Source: Caenimonas sp. SL110 (GTDB lineage Bacteria > Pseudomonadota > Gammaproteobacteria > Burkholderiales > Burkholderiaceae_C). From it: a stretch of DNA of 37,043 nt. The notes under the pieces are model-generated. The model was not told the origin of the DNA. It saw only the letters and a program-made list of their open reading frames with translations, and did not search any database. The DNA lies in assembly GCF_001044395.1 (NCBI RefSeq), contig NZ_JANU01000033.1:1-37043 (forward strand). Direction: 5' to 3'. Position numbers and translations under genes: made by a program. Positions 36,401 through 37,043 of this stretch are shown one piece after another (position 1 is the first letter of the stretch; each line of letters starts with the position of its first letter).

Positions 36401-36836
36401 CGAAGAGACACCGCGATTTGTAGAAGGCCGCATCTCCAGTATTGGTGGCGCGATGAACTGGCTGGTCAGTCGCCAGCAAAGCATTGCGGTGCGCTATGTG
36501 CATAGGGATGCGAAGCAGACGGGCGCGATGGCCGGATTGCGCATTCCGTTCCTGCCGCGCAACTACCTGCGCGTGGGCGCGCAGTGGGCGTTGCCCGATC
36601 GCTGGCTGCTGGGAGCTAGCGCGACCTGGCGCAGCGAACGCTATCGCGATGACGCCAACCGCGACCTGATCGATGCGGGTTGGGCTTTCGGTGTGACAGC
36701 GTATTGGGAAAGCGCCGACAAACGCACCAGCCTGCAGGCGATTGCAGACAACTTGCTCACGAAGAAGTCTGCGGGCAAAAGTAGTGAACCGCGGTTGCTG
36801 GTGCGGTATTCGTATAACTTTGATTGGGGGCGTTAG
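33402..36836 (+). CDS. Exported FecR-domain/TPR protein with predicted outer-membrane beta-barrel
   Basis: 1144 residues. A hydrophobic N-terminus (about 5-30, ending AAAAAGA) is a likely Sec signal. A FecR domain follows (about 50-190): VRTLVNSQMGIYLPDRTQVR, then TPTATMGVRGTDWEI and VVLSGVVEM. About 215-510 is TPR repeats (AWYGIGLIESQRENVRQARY, GLIEPRYTRAWLYAGVAFYQ). Residues from about 540 to the end are rich in alternating polar and aromatic residues (FTLGLGMKPRHDIGVFAFAT, YLRVGAQWALPDRWLLGASA, final VRYSYNFDWGR), as in outer-membrane barrels. The plan recalls TPR-barrel exporters such as PgaA, BcsC or Slam, but with FecR in front. GGAGG precedes the ATG; an upstream in-frame ATG at 33339 lies in the promoter gap. 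It is divergent from the RTX operon. Confidence 0.88.
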   Translation: MRISDVAQAVALFAALGPVAALSQPAAAAAGAEIVLLVGKGEKRNTEQAPWSGANVNEKVIAGGYVRTLVNSQMGIYLPDRTQVRLNQNSQLQIKTIADAAQFNQTQLQLTAGRAWSQAKPQTAPGGANTGQPRVTVQTPTATMGVRGTDWEIEVAPNGETQLVVLSGVVEMSNDKGSLSVGAGEAAVAREGQAPVRLTLVNPAGRVQWVSSWRPQPRRWAGGDATRHSQAIARIEAGDHAVAVAQLRPLAAADSTAALLLADVLLHQGDIAGAANALTPHRASGDARVASLLARVLARQDQTAQARQVASEGLARSPRNVELLLAQGELAALDGDASGAREAFSQALAVEPRNADAWYGIGLIESQRENVRQARYALGESLKSDAAHSQANAELAATETFAGNLQAARVLLETLLAREPDNYAALTSLGVYKLKSGQTAAALDDFLKAGLIEPRYTRAWLYAGVAFYQLGETSRAQEAFAKASQLDPRDPLPYMYQTMAATDALQYGAAIDSARNAQQRMPFLKSLNQIASDQKGSANLGSSLADFGMEEWAGYYANESMSPYWGGSHLFLADRQTGKFNRNSELFQGFLTDPVAFGAPTRRSSLVSVPGHYARVDLMAERGDWKQVASTVTLNGLSVMPAPIAYFASGDFGQADAVNTGSSARLRNFTLGLGMKPRHDIGVFAFATETRMKGQLRDPSLPDDRLVQDESRADIGLNFKLTPVNQFWLKAGSGQQANHVSGTIFSPDTAAALNTALRTNIIQPNGLLNGFNADIAQRDVQLRHAFDAGGSQWSWGVERSRQERSGGLTTTLAPVRIALAEQYSLRANDVWGSVRHRWEQGHETQLDLFRQHSTIRRSDSDALFVLPNPKALGANTTNAQSDESQWNLRLGARFSLAPLQSLRVVGQRWRRPASVGTLSPVDTLGVAVNDRLPAPGGMYQRTRIQYDGEFGGNRFAHAFADRERVDNGLAGQRSPVSDFELTQLESLRDRPDVFSAKSEIEETPRFVEGRISSIGGAMNWLVSRQQSIAVRYVHRDAKQTGAMAGLRIPFLPRNYLRVGAQWALPDRWLLGASATWRSERYRDDANRDLIDAGWAFGVTAYWESADKRTSLQAIADNLLTKKSAGKSSEPRLLVRYSYNFDWGR

Positions 36837-36854
36837 CGGGCAGGCTCCCCCGGA

Positions 36855-36985
36855 TGTCATGCCGGACTTGATCCGGCATCCACCGCGAAGCGGCGACTGC
36901 GCTTGAGCAACCATGGATTGCGGGTCAAGCCCGCAATGACAACCTGAAAGCCTGTCATGCCGGACGCGCGGCTGTCATGCAGGGC
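36855..36985. repeat. REP/BIME-like palindromic repeat, cluster 5
   Basis: One complete 87-bp unit (36855-36941: TGTCATGCCGGA...TCCGGCATCCA, spacer with CCGCGAAGCGG, then GGATTGCGGGTC...CCCGCAATGACA), followed by fragments of the left half at 36953 and 36973 (TGTCATGCCGGA, TGTCATGC). It starts 19 bp after the stop codon of the FecR-domain gene. No gene is seen from 36837 to the window end. Confidence 0.88.
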
Positions 36986-37043
36986 CCCAGCTGTTGGAGA
37001 CGACTCCGTGATGGGCGGAGCTGGCAACGATGCACTGTGGGGC

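Overview
The window is GC-rich, densely coded chromosomal DNA from a Gram-negative bacterium. The proteins look most like Betaproteobacteria, probably Burkholderiales: the short form of TrhO, a DnaE whose catalytic residues fall at E. coli numbering, grpE-dnaK-dnaJ behind a sigma-32-type promoter, and several genes with a TAAAAT/TACAAT box directly in front of the start codon. The genus cannot be named from the sequence alone. No tRNA, rRNA, CRISPR array, transposase or phage gene was seen.

Layout. 1-3.6 kb: dnaE (minus), divergent from trhO. 4.4-6.0 kb: a DUF599 membrane protein and an unrecognised, partly disordered and helical protein. 6.1-9.0 kb: a minus-strand redox/quinone-type group (pirin, flavodoxin-fold reductase, DoxX, second pirin) facing a LysR regulator, which runs into an FAD oxidoreductase, gluQ and trmB. 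12.7-18.0 kb: a secreted transglutaminase-like protein, a TlpA thioredoxin, an orphan branched-chain amino acid type binding protein, a LytS/LytR-type two-component pair and a RidA protein. 18.1-22.6 kb: a 55-residue gene, a repeat cluster and the heat-shock operon grpE-dnaK-dnaJ. 22.7-24.4 kb: dinD and a MarR regulator.

24.4-36.8 kb is the most unusual part. Two very large RTX-repeat proteins (1568 and 1384 residues) form a minus-strand operon. They share the same C-terminal plan: two copies each of a module of about 110-125 residues with an AGSHxN core, separated by RTX repeats. One starts with a Bap/cadherin-like region followed by exactly seven delta-60 repeats, the number expected for a closed beta-propeller. 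Divergently transcribed is a 1144-residue exported protein with a FecR domain, TPR repeats and a long beta-rich C-terminal part that looks like an outer-membrane barrel. I infer a cell-surface or secreted matrix/adhesin locus with its own outer-membrane partner; no type I secretion genes lie in the window.

A family of short double-palindrome (REP/BIME-like) repeats occurs at five places, nearly always just beyond a gene's 3' end. One copy supplies the last codons and the stop codon of gluQ.
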